Made by a program: the position numbers and the translations under genes
Shown: piece by piece, positions 1 through 12,400 of the stretch
Layout of the letters: every line of letters starts with the position of its first letter
Position numbering within the stretch: the stretch's first letter is position 1
Source of the DNA: Symsagittifera roscoffensis
Lineage: Eukaryota > Xenacoelomorpha > Acoela > Convolutidae
NCBI RefSeq assembly: GCF_963678635.1
Contig: NW_026971591.1
Coordinates: 1-38,551 of the forward strand
Direction of reading: 5' to 3'
DNA length: 38,551 nucleotides
Notes under the pieces: model-generated
What the model saw: the letters and a program-made list of their open reading frames with translations, nothing else
The model's database searches: none
What the model was told of the DNA's origin: nothing

Positions 1-802
1 CCCTACAACAAGAAACAAATCTCGAGGTTTGCAGAAAATCATGATGCTGTATGTTTCAAATTTTTTGGGTGATTGAAATGTGTACATGTGTGATTTGTAG
101 TTGAGTACTGATGTATGTATGTCTGCATATATGACTGTTTGATTATAAGAGTGCAAGACATGCAGGTTATACAAGTAAGCTTTCATTTACCTTTTTTCTG
201 TATGTTGGTGTTTGACATGTAAAATGTATGCTTGCATGTGTATTGATAAGTGTATGATGTATGGTAGTAGTATGTCATTTAAAAGTATGCATGCATGTAG
301 GTTCAAACCTATTTTTTTTGCCTGTGTCTTTTGTGTTTAAATTTTTAGTGTGATTTGTACCTATGTAATTGTGTATGTATGTATCTATAAGTGTATTTAG
401 GTAGTTGTCTTTTTTCTTCATTGGGCACGCTTTTACAAGTGTTTCGTGGCATTTTCAGATACATGACTATAACTAATTGAAACTTGAACTCAGTTTCTAT
501 CTAAACTCTGCCCTTAATTGTTCTAAAACCAGTTACTCTAAATAAACTATTTTAAAGGTTTATACGTAATTCAGTAGCAACTGTGTGTGTGTGTATTTGT
601 TCTTATGTTTACACATATTTGTGTGAACTATTGAAAGCTTGAGTTTTTATACGTAAACATTGAGGTATGAATGTGGTCACTGAAACAATTTCAAACGTTT
701 AACCATAATCAAAACTCTAAGCTTATGTCAACTCATTGTACTAGATGACTGTAATTTTTTGAAAAAATGTATCATTTTTTTTATAAGAAACAGTTTGTTT
801 TT
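1..802. other. AT-rich noncoding spacer
   Basis: No convincing coding region is visible on either strand. The stretch is AT-rich with many TGTATG/TATGTATG-type patches, for example around 110-140 and 370-390, and a short GT run near 580-595. The motif TATTTAGGTAG seen near 390 recurs at about 815 inside the palindrome arm, so this sequence may be a distant or decayed extension of the same repeat. I could not match it to the sequence outside the right arm (8045-8760). Confidence 0.5.
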
Positions 803-1682
803 AAGCTATGTTTGCGTATTTAGGTAGCTTTTTATATTTGTGTGCTGCGTCTGTGTATTCGTTTAGTTTTATAAAATAAGATTGTTGTTTGTGTGTTTTT
901 TTTTCAATACCTTTATTCTTTTGTGCTTAACAAGTCAACTTGAAACGTATAACTGGTTGTTGAAAGTTAGCTGATACTTGAACATTAAATTTTTTTCGCA
1001 CATGAATGGTCTAGAGGTCTGTAAAGAATAGCACCAGAAGTTTTGTATTTGAAGGCGCATGTTTTCGTGTTTGTGCATGGACATTTACTTGTATTTCAGT
1101 TTTTAAATCTTTTTGTGAAAGTTTGTAAGATTACAAGCTATCAGCTTTTCCAAAATTTTACAAGTTTTCAAAAAAATTACCAATTTTTTTCATGCAATTC
1201 TGAATAGTTTCGAAGTGTAACAATAGCTAAAATTATAACTGTAACTCAAGTCAATCTTAATTTTTCCCAGTATTTATGCTGCATCGATGTTTTTCTCGCT
1301 TAAAAAATCTCAGACTGGGATCAACTAATGCTGATAACACTAACTGTGAAAATTTTGTTGTCGAGGGAGAAAAACTTAATCATGAACTATACTTTTTTTT
1401 GTGAAATCAATTTTTATAAAGCGACCATTTTTCAGACACGAAACAAAACGAAACACAGAACGAAAGTTATTAGGAGTTTTCAGCGCGGAAAGGCAGAAAA
1501 ATCTTGTTCTGAATTGTTTTAATTAGTTTGGAAAAAAAAACTACAAAAGGCGAACAGTTAAATAACAAGTTTTGAAATCAAATCAAGTGTAACGATGAAG
1601 CAGCACAGAACACAAAAGAGACTTAAAAGTGTTTTAGATAGACACCAAGTATAGCAGAGATTGTTCTAGTCTGGTCATTTTT

Positions 1683-1688
1683 TTTATT
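1683..1688 (-). terminator. AATAAA-type polyadenylation signal, left arm
   Basis: The minus strand reads AATAAA about 22 bases beyond the stop of the exon-like block. The same arrangement occurs in the right arm, so it is inherited from before the inverted duplication. In AT-rich DNA a lone AATAAA is weak evidence; its position is what gives it value. Confidence 0.3.
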
Positions 1689-1709
1689 GAGTGCAGTTGA
1701 CGTTTCTAC

Positions 1710-1980
1710 TCAACTTGTTTCGGGTGTCTGCCGTCTGCACCAGGGGTTTACTGCTGGACTGGGATCTGCAACGGCAGTAACAGGAGTTGAAGTTGGTGAC
1801 CCCATTCCCCAGGACGAATCTAGCCTCTCTATTTCCTGGAGAGATCCAAGTTGATTCTCAGATAGAGGAACGCAGTCACAAATCATCTTAAACAGCAACT
1901 GTCCCAAGAAGAAGGGTAAATCCAGCCCCTTTGATTAGCTTAAGTTTGGCTGTTTTCACCGAATCGGTAAAACAATTTCG
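1710..1980 (-). pseudogene. Frameshifted left-arm copy of an exon-like block
   Basis: On the minus strand this block is the counterpart of the open frame at 6882-7151 in the right arm. Relative to that copy it has one extra G in a G run at about 1925-1928, which shifts the frame and leaves two overlapping short frames (2100-1888 and 1907-1710). A TTATTAAG acceptor-like site lies just upstream at 1981-1988, and AATAAA on the minus strand follows the stop at 1683-1688. The protein is not recognised. The block is visibly more GC-rich than the rest of the arm, which hints at a coding origin. Confidence 0.45.
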
Positions 1981-4395
1981 CTTAATAAGAAAAAAAAAAT
2001 TTTGCGATAAGTTATCAAACCAAAATAACAAATGATTTAGGAACTTGATAAGAACTTTTAAATGATCTAGAGCAATCCAATTATCATTACTTGGTTTCAA
2101 ATTTTGACTTCTGTTGACTGGAAAAACTCGGGGAATCAGTCAAAATCTTCGGTAGCGTTTTAAAGTTTTTTAAAACCGGAGAGATGATACTTGAGTGAAA
2201 CGGATAAAGATAAAAAAAGAAACGAATCAAATGCGTGTTTGCAGGGACGTTGTTTCTGTGTCAAACACCAACAATTATAAATAAAATAGCCTGTAAACGC
2301 ATTGTTCACTACAGTCCAGGACCATACTTCGATCATATCAACTATTGCACGAGTTTGATTAAGAACATTTTTTAGCAAGTTTTGAAACAGTATAACTTTT
2401 GTTCACATGTATCTTTCGCATTCAGCCGCTAATCCACTATATAATCATTACTTCAAATGAAATTTCTGATTGGATAGAGATAACAGTTACACACATTCAA
2501 AAGATTTCCAAAATGAAATTTTTTTCAAAGAAAACTGATGTAAAGTAGCGGGCTTTAGTTATTTGCTGAGAAAGATTTGGAATTTAGCGACGCTGTGTAT
2601 CAGAGACTGAATAAAGAATGACTCGATTATATTTAAATATTTTTTTCATATGTACTTAATTATTATTTTCGCCTGTGTAAAAATGTAATGGTTTTTGTTT
2701 TCATATGCGTATATACCGTCAACAACAATAGCTAGAAAAGTAGTTATAACTTATGCTAGCTGTGGTTCCAGACTCGTCAAGAGAATCTGAAAAAACCTAA
2801 TCGGTAGATCTATACAAGTTTTATAATTTATTTGTATTAAACTTTTTATGCTATAAAAAAAATGTGTGTATGGGTATATTTTGTTTAAAAAAACATTTCA
2901 AGATTTGTGTTTTTAATTCCAAATGGAAGTTGAAAATTTATTATTTGCTCCTTAATGTTTTGAATTATTCTGCATTGTTTCTTCAGGTGCCAATTGTGTT
3001 CAATAATCAATCAGTTAGTGTTCATCTACAACGGTTGTGTTTAGGTAGGCGATGTATTTTTTTTCTTTTATTTTTGCAAGCATGACATATAAGTATGTTT
3101 GTATTTAGGTGATTATGTACAATTGTATGTAGCTATTCATACTCTTTAATCTTTTAAATGCTAATCAATTTGATTTCACACATGCACACATATCTTATAA
3201 AACAAAAAACTCAACTCAATTTTATTTTTTTCTTAATTTCTGGAATATTTTCCCTAAAGATGAAATATAAACGAGTATCTTCACGTATGTAGAAACTTTG
3301 AACCTCTCGTAAAATTTTGTCCAAATAATATCCTTTATGTGTTAAACTTACCAAGCTCGTACGTGCAGTTGTAACTAGATATATAACTGAAAGTCAAACT
3401 CCTTCTGAACTTAGCTTCAGATTTTATAAAACGTTACGAAATTCCATATGTAGTGTGTAAAAATGTGGGGTTGTTTCCAAATTTGAAATGCTGTTACATA
3501 CAATTTCATCAATAATTCCAATTTTTGGCTTTGATTTTTGGATTTATACATCTATGTATTTGACTAGGTTTGTAAAAGTGAAAAGATCTCCAAATAAACT
3601 TATTTCAAGCTTTACTTTGTCTAGAAAAATATAGATGAGTTCACCTAGCCGTCTCGTTTAGGTATTTTTATTAAAAACCGACTCGTAATTACTAGGAAAT
3701 TAATCGTAATAAGAAGCAAATTGTGTTTAAGGACCAAATCGTAATTACCAAATTTAGTACTTGACAAAGCTTAGATTTTTATTAATTTAGTTTTGTTCAT
3801 GTATTTTGTAAGTTTGCATGTAGTTTTGTTTATAATGTTGTAATTACTGAATCATTTGTGATATAAGCAAACTGAACTCGCACTTGTAACTAAAAATAGA
3901 AATTCACCTAATTTAAATTGGTTTTAGTTTTGTAACTGATTTGTCTAGAAGAACGGAGAATATTTCAGCAGATCTACAAGCAGATCTAAGTAATTACTAC
4001 ACACGCACCAGAGAAAAAATAAATAGTTGTGTCTGTCTTTTCATACTCATTATCTCTTTCAAAGTCTCGACCCAATTGTTCATTATTCTGGAGAAAAGAA
4101 CGCCGGTAGAAAAAACCTGCTCTCTGTTGATATCCTTGCAACGCATTGGTTTGAATGCGGTTAATAACAACAGTTTTGTTGAAATTTAATCTAATAAACG
4201 AAGGATAAAACTTGTACAGATGCTCTTCCTAGCAGACTTGTCTGTAAGGCTGGTTTCTGAGTTTTTGCGGTAATCTTAGGGTTTGATGATCTTTGAGAAA
4301 TCAGATGTTTGCAGGTTTCATCAAAAGTCCACGGGTAACCCTGTTGATATGAATTTATATGCAATCAGCCTTCGTGAAGTTTATTATCCCTTTTT

Positions 4396-4416
4396 ACAGG
4401 CGTGATGCAAACCAAC
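4396..4416. other. Palindrome centre (about 21-bp spacer)
   Basis: The innermost paired segments are ATCCCTTTTT at 4386-4395 and its complement AAAAAGGGAT at 4417-4426, followed outward by GCAATCAGCCTTC at 4361-4373 paired with 4439-4451. Only about 20 bases remain unpaired, so the locus is an almost closed palindrome. In vivo this could extrude a cruciform, and RNA across it would fold into a very long hairpin. Confidence 0.8.
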
Positions 4417-4788
4417 AAAAAGGGATATAAAATATCAAGAAGGCTGATTGCAATTAGATGCAGATCAGCAAGGTTAGGTAAGCTCTTTTGATGAAACCTG
4501 CAACCATCTGATTCCTCAAAGATCATCAGAATCTAAGAGTACCGCAAGACTTCGGAAACCAGCTTCATCGATGTTTCCGCAAAGAAGAGCAACTATACTT
4601 TCATTCTTCCTTTAAGAGATAAAATTTCAACGAAACTGTTAGTTTTTAACTCCAGGCAATTGATCAAACGGGTCAAAACTTTGAAATAGATGGTGAATAT
4701 GAAAAGACAGACACAATAAATTAATATTTCACTGGTACGTTTGAAGTAGTTACATTAAGTCAGCGCACGATTTCTTCACTTTTCTAGA

Positions 4789-4852
4789 CAAATCCGTATC
4801 AAAACTGAAAACAAATCCGTATCAAAACTGAGCATCAATCCGTATGAAAACA
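4789..4852 (+). repeat. 23-bp unit repeated three times, right arm only
   Basis: The unit CAAATCCGTATCAAAACTGA begins at 4789 and 4812, and a third, worn copy begins near 4835. The corresponding place in the left arm (about 3925-3950) holds a single copy, so the expansion happened after the inverted duplication. Confidence 0.75.
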
Positions 4853-6881
4853 GTTTAACTTAGGTGAATTTCTATTCGTAGTTACAAGTCTGAGATTAGT
4901 TTGTAAAAACCACAATGGAATTCAAAATTATAACATTATAAACAAAACTACATGCATACTTACAAAACACATGAACAATCCTAAATTAATTAAAATCTTA
5001 ACTTACTCCAGTACTTAATTTGGTACTTACAATTTGGTACTTAAAAAACTTAGTATTTATTACGATTATTTCTGAATAAAGGCGATTCGGTACGTAAAAA
5101 GAGTACTTAAACAAGACGGCTAGGTGAACTCATCTATATTTTTGTATCAAAAGTAACGCTTGAATTAAGTTTACTCTGACATCTTTTAACTTTTACAGAC
5201 ATAGTTAAATGTATAGATGTACAAATCCAAAACTCAAAGCCAAAAATTGGATACATTGATAAGTTTTTGTGTATCAGCATTTGAAATATAGAAACAACCA
5301 CACGTTTACATACACTTCACATGGAAAGTGGTAAAAAATTTTTGAAATCTGAAACTAAGTGTAGAATGAAATTGGTTTTCAGTTCTCTATCTAGTTAGAA
5401 TTGCACGTACGAGCTGGGTAAATTTAACACATAAAGGATATGATTCGTACAGAGTTTTATGAGACTTTCATTGCTTCTACTTACCTGAAGATATTCGTTT
5501 GTACGTGGTATTTGTTACATTTTTAGTTTTTGGTTTAAAAAATCCAGAAATCAAGAAATAAAAAAAAATTGACTTGAGTTATTTTGTTTTATAAGATAAA
5601 TTTACATGTTTGAACTCAATTTGGTTAGCCTACAAGGAATAATGAGCATGAATAGCAGCTACATACACTTGTACATAATCACCTACATACAAACATACAC
5701 ATATGTCATGGTTGCAAAAACAAAAGACAAATACTTACACCGCCTACCTAAACACAATCAAATGTAGGTGAACAATAATTGATTGATTATTTGTTCATAA
5801 TTAGCCTCTGAAAAAACAATACAGAGTAATTAAGAACAATAAGAAGCAAGAAATAGACTTTCAATTGTAATTTTGAACTAAAAATATAAATCGTTATTTT
5901 TTTCGAAATTTTTTAGTAACAACATACCCATACACATTGTTTCGATAACATGAATAGCTTAATAAAAATATACTAAAAATGTGTATAGATCTTATATGCA
6001 AATTTTACATAAACACATAAGTTAAAAAGTTGAAGTATCCGGATCGAGTAAACTACAGATAATCTACCTAGTAAATTATTCTAGATTCTCATGAACTGAG
6101 TTGTAACTTTTCCAGCTATTGTTGTACATCTGATGGTATATACTCATATGAAAACAAAAACTAGTGCATTTTCAAACAGGCGAAAATAATAAGTAAGTAT
6201 ATATAAACATATATTTAAATCTAATCGATTCATTGTTTTATCAATCTCTAATACACAACATCGCTAAATTCCATATCTTTCTCAGCAAATAACTAAGCCC
6301 GCTACTTTACAACAGATATAATTGAAAAAGATTTTATTTTGGAAATCTTTTGAATGTATGTAACTGTTATCTCTGTCCAATCAGAAAATTCAGTTGAAGT
6401 AATGATTATATAAAGGATTAGCGGTTGAATGCGAAAATACATGTGAACAAAAGTTATTTTGTTTCAAAACTTGCTAAAAATTGTTCTTAATCAACCTCGT
6501 ACAATAGTTGATATGATTAACTGTTAGACAAATTATGGTCTTGAACTGTAGTGAAGAAACCGTTTAAAGTCTATTTTGTATTTATTTAATTGTTGGTGTT
6601 TAACACAGAAACAATGTCCCTGCAAACACGCATTTGATTCATTTCAATTTTATCTTCACCCGTTTCACTCAAGTATTATTTCTCCTTTTAAAAAAATTTT
6701 TTAAAACGCTACTGAAGATTTTGACTGATTCTCCGAGTTTTTCCAGTCAACAGAAGTCAAGGTTTTAAACCGGGTAATGGTAATTGGATTACTCTAGATC
6801 ATTTAAAAGTTCTTATTAAGTTCCTAAATCATTTAATATTTTGGTTTGATAACTTATCGCAAAATTTTTTTTCTTTTTAAG

Positions 6882-7151
6882 CGAAATTGTTTTACCGATT
6901 CGGTGAAAACAGCCAAACTTAAGCTAATCGAAGGGCTGGATTTACCCTTCTTCTTGAGACAGTTGCTGTTTAAGATGTTTTGTGACTGCGTTCCTCTATC
7001 TGAGAATCAACTTGGATCTCTGCAGGAAATAGAGAGGCTAGATTCGTCCTGGGGAATGGGGTCACCAATTTCACCTCCTGTTACTGCCGTTGCAGATCCC
7101 AGTCCAGCAGTAAGCCCCTGGTGCAGTCGGCAGACACCCGAAACCAGTTGA
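6882..7151 (+). CDS. Candidate 3'-terminal exon of an unknown gene (right arm)
   Basis: The product is not recognised. An open frame of about 90 codons follows a strong acceptor-like tract (pyrimidine run ending TTTTTAAG at 6881) and ends with TGA at 7149-7151; AATAAA follows at 7173-7178. The peptide contains CVPLSENQLGSLQEIERLDS and a Pro/Ser/Val-rich tail ending in QTPETS. It has no transmembrane segment or known domain that I can identify. The left-arm copy preserves most residues but is frameshifted. Transcription would run outward, away from the palindrome centre. Supporting points are higher GC than its surroundings, better conservation between arms than flanking DNA, and the acceptor/stop/AATAAA order. 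It may instead be a captured gene fragment or the 3' end of a noncoding RNA. No upstream exon was found. Confidence 0.3.
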   Translation, partial: RNCFTDSVKTAKLKLIEGLDLPFFLRQLLFKMFCDCVPLSENQLGSLQEIERLDSSWGMGSPISPPVTAVADPSPAVSPWCSRQTPETS

Positions 7152-7172
7152 GTAGAAACGTCAACTGCACTC

Positions 7173-7178
7173 AATAAA
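7173..7178 (+). terminator. AATAAA-type polyadenylation signal, right arm
   Basis: AATAAA lies 22 bases after the TGA of the exon-like block and is matched at the mirror position in the left arm. This supports reading the block as a terminal exon with outward transcription. Confidence 0.3.
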
Positions 7179-8044
7179 AAAAATTGACCAGACTAGAACA
7201 ATCTCTGCTATACTTGGTGTCTATATGAAACACTTCTAAGTCTCTTTTGTTTTCTGCGCTGTTTCATCGTGGCAATTGATTTGATTTCAAAACTTATTAT
7301 TTAGCTGTTTGCCTTTTGTAGTTTTTTCAAAACTAATAAAAACAGTTCAGAGCAAAATTTTTCTGGCTTTTCGCGCTAAAAACTTGATATGTTTCATTTT
7401 GTTTCATGTCTGAAAAAATGGTCGCCTTATAAAATTTGATTTCACAAAAGAAAGTATAGTTCATGATTAAGTGTGTTTTTCTCGACAACGAAACTTTCAT
7501 AGTTAATTTTATCAGCGTTAGTTGATCCCAGTCTGAGATTTTGAAGCGTAAAAAACATCAATACTGCATAAATACATGAGAAAAGTTTAAATTGACTTGA
7601 GTTACAGTTATACTTTTAACTTTGTTAGGCTTCTAAACATACAAAATTGCATGACAAAAGGTTTTAAAACTGTTTGAAAATTTGTAAAATTTTCTAAAAA
7701 GGTTGAAAACTTGTAAACGTACAAACTTACACAAAAAGATTGAAAAACTGAAATACAAGTATATGTTCACGCGCATTTTGAAAAAATTTGCTTTCAAATG
7801 CATAACTTCTTGTGCAATTTTTTACAGACTTCTAGACATCTCAGGTACTGAAAAAACTTAGTTATATTTTTAGCTATTTTTCAACAAACAGCTATTTGCT
7901 TCAAGTTGATTTGTTAAGCATAAAAGAATAAATACATTAAAAAACACAGAAAAAACATTCTTATTTTACAAAATTAAACAAAGACACAGACATAGCACAC
8001 AAATATACAAACACTACCAAAAAACGCAAACACATACACAGCTA

Positions 8045-8770
8045 GAAGCACGTACATAGTAAGCACTGGCTACAAAGTTTGTTGATGTACAGTATTTCAT
8101 GATATAAGACAGGCTCAGTTAAAAAGGCTCACTTAAAAAGACTCAGTTAAACATATAATTGTATAAACTAATTTATGTTTGTTTTATAGACAAAAACGGT
8201 TGTTTTTACTATATAAAACATCAATATTTAATTTAAAAACAGTTTTCAAACGTTATGCGAGTTTTTTTGGAAAAGATGCCTGTTTAAAGTTTGTTGGGCT
8301 GCCTAAGAGGCTCACTTTGATATAACTATGTCAGTCATTGACCAAGTAGCTCTGGCGTGACTTTTGATTGACTAAAAAATGTAAAACATTCTTTTTGGGG
8401 TAAATTTTCGGGTCCGAAATTCGCAAAACAAAGTACACCATAATTTTTCTGCTGAAATTTTAATTAATTTTTGTCTCCATCATTTTTTACCTAGAGTCTA
8501 ATCAATTTGAGATAAACGTATTTTAAATTTTCAATTTCATTCGTTTTATCCGGTTAATTTAAATCAGCGCTGTATCTCCGTTAATAGTGCGAAATATGAT
8601 GCGTGTTAATTGTCCCAAGTTGGCCAAATTAGCTATTTTTGAACCCCCATAATTTTATAAAAATAGATCACAGGTGAAATATCGTTTGAATTTGGAGCTC
8701 ACATCAACAATGTTTTTCGATGGATCTAAAAAAAATTTCATCAAAATGTTGATAGTTTAAAAGTTCGCCT
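8045..8770. other. Noncoding spacer between palindrome and gene
   Basis: No gene is seen here. The region is AT-rich. It begins just after the right palindrome arm and ends at the polyadenylation signal of the minus-strand gene. The only structure noticed is the short 14-bp repeat at 8112-8152. Confidence 0.5.
8112..8152 (+). repeat. Three tandem 14-bp units
   Basis: Units GGCTCAGTTAAAAA, GGCTCACTTAAAAA and GACTCAGTTAAAC follow each other without gaps, just outside the right arm of the palindrome. Confidence 0.7.
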
Positions 8771-8776
8771 TTTATT
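8771..8776 (-). terminator. Polyadenylation signal of the Ser/Lys-rich gene
   Basis: The minus strand reads AATAAA about 70 bases beyond the stop codon of the three-exon gene (stop at 8846-8848). The spacing is normal for a short 3' UTR. That UTR also contains a run of 13 C on the minus strand (8821-8833). Confidence 0.5.
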
Positions 8777-8845
8777 TAGTTGGGTTGGAGAAAGTTCAGT
8801 TAGTCGAGTCGAGTCGATAAGGGGGGGGGGGGGTGAGGGGAATAT

Positions 8846-9438
8846 TCAGATGGGCCAAATTTGTATAGCCATAAGGCTCTGTGACCTGGCTCTGTGACTT
8901 GGTGATGAAGTGCCACTCAGGTTTCCCTTTTCCTCCACTGCATCTTCATTCTTTTTCTTCGTCAATTTTTTCACGCCGGCTTCATCTTCTTCTCCCTCTC
9001 CTTCCACTGGACCCGCCTCTCCTAGCTTGAAGTAATTTGGTCTCAAACTCACAGAGGAGAAATCTAAGACGTCTAACACCGATTTCTGCTGAGAAGCTTT
9101 CAGATTCTCTTCTTTTTCTCGCAATCGCTCCTCTCTCGATTTGATCTTTGGCCTCAAATCCGAATGACTCCTTTCCCCTTCCAACTTCTTACCCTCGCCT
9201 CTTTTAGCTGGAACCGGGGATTTACTCTCTCCGCGATACACTCTGCCAGATTTTTCTGTCTTTTCGGGCGACTCACTTTTGTGTTTCTTGTCAAACAGAC
9301 TTTCAGTTTTCTCTGAGTCACGTGATCCACCCTTCCTTCCCTGTCTTGTCGAGACCTCATCGTCATCGTCAAATAAGGACGGGGACGACTTGAGTTTTTC
9401 TTTTGTGTCACCGAAAAGCGAAAGAGATTGTTTGTCGT
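8846..9438 (-). CDS. Exon 3 (C terminus) of the Ser/Lys-rich gene
   Basis: It encodes about residues 309-505 and ends with a TGA at 8848-8846. It begins with an acidic block (DDKQSLSLFGD, then SLFDDDDE), followed by a Lys/Glu-rich part, a short charged helix and an EGEGEEDEAG acidic patch. The last 20 residues could be intron read-through, because a CAG|GTCACA donor-like site lies near 8893. The AATAAA shortly downstream favours the terminal-exon reading. Confidence 0.65.
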
Positions 9439-12400
9439 CTAAAATTAACGAATTAAATTCAACGTAGATTTTAAAGCGTAGAAATTCGGCGTAATTTTTA
9501 CGTGATCTGATCTAAACTGTGTTAAAATTGAAATTGTCAAAGAGAAAATAAACCTATCTTCCAAAATTCAAAATGCTTTTCAATTTGGTAGTAATTCTCA
9601 CAAAAAAAATTGGTTTAAATTTTTTACCTTCTTCTTTGCCCTTAGCTCCAAATAAATCATCCAAGAATTTATCTGTGGATTTTTTGCGTGGTCGTGATTC
9701 TTCCTCGATTTTTGAAGTAATCTTTGCTTTGGATTCGGTAAGGGTTGACACCCAAGAGAACCCTTCATTCGAATCTCTTGGCGTTTTGCCTTCTCTCGAT
9801 TTCTGAACGTCGCCGAAGGAATCTCCAGAATCTCCAAACTTAGCAGACTTATGATCGGATTTCTGTGAAAGTTCTTCCGTTTTCGATTTATCAAAACTAA
9901 GCGGCAATTTATTTTTTCTCGGTTGTGTTTTAGGTGAAGTTAGAGGTGAAACACTTTTAGTGGTGGAACCTGGTTTTTTCGAAGATATGTCGGATTTCTT
10001 GCGAAAGTCGATTGCCATGCTCGAGTCAGGACTAAGGGGGGATAGGCGACCTTGTGGTGATTTCGAGGATCTGGGGCTACTTTCGTTCGATCTTAGAAGA
10101 GGGGACCTCGGACTTTTGGCATCTTTAAGAAAGTCGGCATCATCCAAAGACACCAAGGAACTCTTAGTCCTTGGAGGACTTTCGGAAGCTTTGGATTTCG
10201 AGGTGAAAGTCGAAAAGGTGTCATCTTTTTTGATAAGTGAACTTTTTGAGTCTCGATTTTCTTCGAGTTCAGTACGTCGACGTGCTCGTGAAGCCGAATG
10301 ACCTGGGTCGGGAAAATGGGATTTGGTCATTCCTTTTTTGGGATCTTGTTGATCCCATTTGTCAAAGGAATCGGACTTGTCTCCTTCTCGCAAGAGGGCT
10401 TTAGAAAGGAAAGAAGTATCTTTGCCAAATTTGAGGGTTTTCCCAAATCCTTTTTCTTCGCCTAGAAGAAATTGATAAAAATAAAACACTAGTTTAGCAA
10501 CTTTACGCTATCATTTGACGGAAATCAAATTTACCAAAAGTTTGTCACTTCAGCATCAACTCCTTAGTGTTTCACTGTATTTATTCACTTTTTCAAATTT
10601 TTACAAAATCTAAAATGAAAAAGTTGCGTTAATTTTTTTCGCCTTAATGTATGTCATTTTATCTACAATCTTCACAATTTTTTTCTATCAGTGAGTTTTT
10701 CAAAATGCAAACAAACCCCGGGCAAGTTTATGGTTTACAGTTATATGGTTTATTTAACATAAAAAAAACTTCTACAACATGTACTCAATTGTTCATCATG
10801 CCATGTTCAACTCTTTTTTAAATATGTTCTCAAAAGTAAAATTAGGCGGAGCTAATCATTTTCGAGTTAGTAGAAATTTCAATTGCCAAAAAAGAGATTC
10901 CCTGAGTGTCTGAGGACGTTTCTTGCAATTATTGCAAAATTTGCAAAAATGCAAAAAGAAGAAAAAATAGGACTGAAAGTTAATTACAAAAAGGAAAAAC
11001 AATTACGAAATATTACGAAAAACAATTACGAAAAACAATAACAAGATAAATTGTTCATTGCGTTGGCTCTGATTCCTGACTGCGACTAAAAACTGGCATT
11101 AAAAGCTGCGTACAATACAATAACCGAGAATGAACAGTTCAAGCATTGATCTGTTTTTTCGAGAAAAAAGTACGTGGGGGTTTATGGGTGGGGAAGGAAG
11201 TAACGCAGCCAAACAGTTTGTAAGGTTTTTCGAACTTCCCTACAGAAATCCTTAAACATGAAATCTATTCAATATGTGTGTGAAAACAACAAATTTGTTT
11301 GACCATAACTGAAACTGTTTGATCACATGTAGTTTGCAAAAAAATTAAGCCATAGAATACCTGATTAGGATTAAAGAAAAGTGGAACTTTCGAAACAGAT
11401 TCTATCGGTGAGTACGCATAACTTTCGGTTTTTTTCCAGTTTCCCTCCCCCCCCCCCCCCTCGTAAAACAGTTAAATAAAAAATAAAACTGCTCAAAAAT
11501 TGTTCACGCGCAAATTTTCATAAATGTTGTAAAAATTTGTTCACCTGCGCTGACACGTTTCAATGCAGTTTGTAACATGAAAAGTAATTTAAAATAGACT
11601 TCCCTTTAATGAATTTCAGAAAAAAATCAAAGGGGGGAGGGACTGGAAAAGAGCCAAACTTTTATTTGTATCTTGGTAGTTTGTTAGTCTAGGGTGATTT
11701 TTTGTGCGCCGTTTTAAAAAATATATAAAAAAGAAGCTTACAGCTCCAAATCAAAACTAGTAAACTCTTCTATTTGTGATGAACAATTGCCTCAATGGCC
11801 TCAATTTTTTTCGTTAATTAGTTGCGTTACATTTTTCTTCTACAGTATACCTACTAAGAATTCTTAAAAAAACGTGGATTTGAAACCAGCTACGGAGTCA
11901 ATTTCACAAGGCAAAAAATTTATTTAAAAAATTAAAGAGTTTAGTCAAGTAATGGCAAGAAAATTTTAAGTTGGGCATAGGTTACGCTCAACCCACAGCA
12001 TCAAAAATCATTCAGGATATAAGAAAGGTCTATACGGGGGTCGAATTTTTGAGGGGGGAGGGAGGCCGTCTACCGCCCCTAAATCTGCTTTTGCTGTAAT
12101 TTTTTTTATATTGAAGAAATTTTGACCCTCCAAGGCTTCAATTTTTATCGCCTTTTTTCACAATTGGTATTAACAATAATAATTTTCTTTTAAGAATTTT
12201 TTACAATTTGTCTGCTTTTGCGTGTTGTCTTTTTTGACAAAATGTGATTTTTACTTTTTGTGAGAAGGCTTTTGGGATCAAGTTAACATCCTCCCCCCTA
12301 AAAGAAAACGGAACTTTCGAAACAGATTCTATCGGTGAGTACGCATAACTTTCGGCTCTTTTCCAGTTTCCCTCCCCCCTCGTAATATAGTTAAATAAAG

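Larger units (their letters stand above)
803..4395 (+). repeat. Left arm of giant imperfect palindrome
   Basis: Read 5' to 3', this arm matches the reverse complement of about 4417-8044 along its whole length. Anchor pairs: 803-870 with 7975-8044; 1710-1980 with 6882-7151; 2640-2720 with 6140-6200; 3941-3990 with 4740-4800; 4361-4373 with 4439-4451. Coordinates of paired bases sum to about 8812 at the centre and about 8850 outside, so indels are few and small. Identity looks like roughly 80-90% by eye; no alignment was computed. The arm is noncoding apart from the exon-like block at 1710-1980. Confidence 0.9.
4417..8044 (-). repeat. Right arm of giant imperfect palindrome
   Basis: This is the reverse-complement partner of 803-4395. 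It differs by scattered substitutions and small indels, including a triplicated 23-bp unit at 4789-4852 present once in the left arm. The arm end is placed at about 8044 because beyond it the sequence no longer matches upstream of 803. No transposase or other recognisable gene lies in the arm; the only coding-like block is 6882-7151. Confidence 0.9.

Noticed and set aside
803-8044. Palindrome as an assembly or library-hairpin artefact
   Set aside because: The arms differ by many substitutions, indels and an arm-specific triplication, which a folded read would not produce. Long reads are still needed for proof.
9573-10301. Plus-strand open frames of 77 and 113 codons over exon 2
   Set aside because: They are antisense shadows of the Ser/Lys-rich exon; the minus-strand frame is longer, has splice sites and joins in frame with two other exons.
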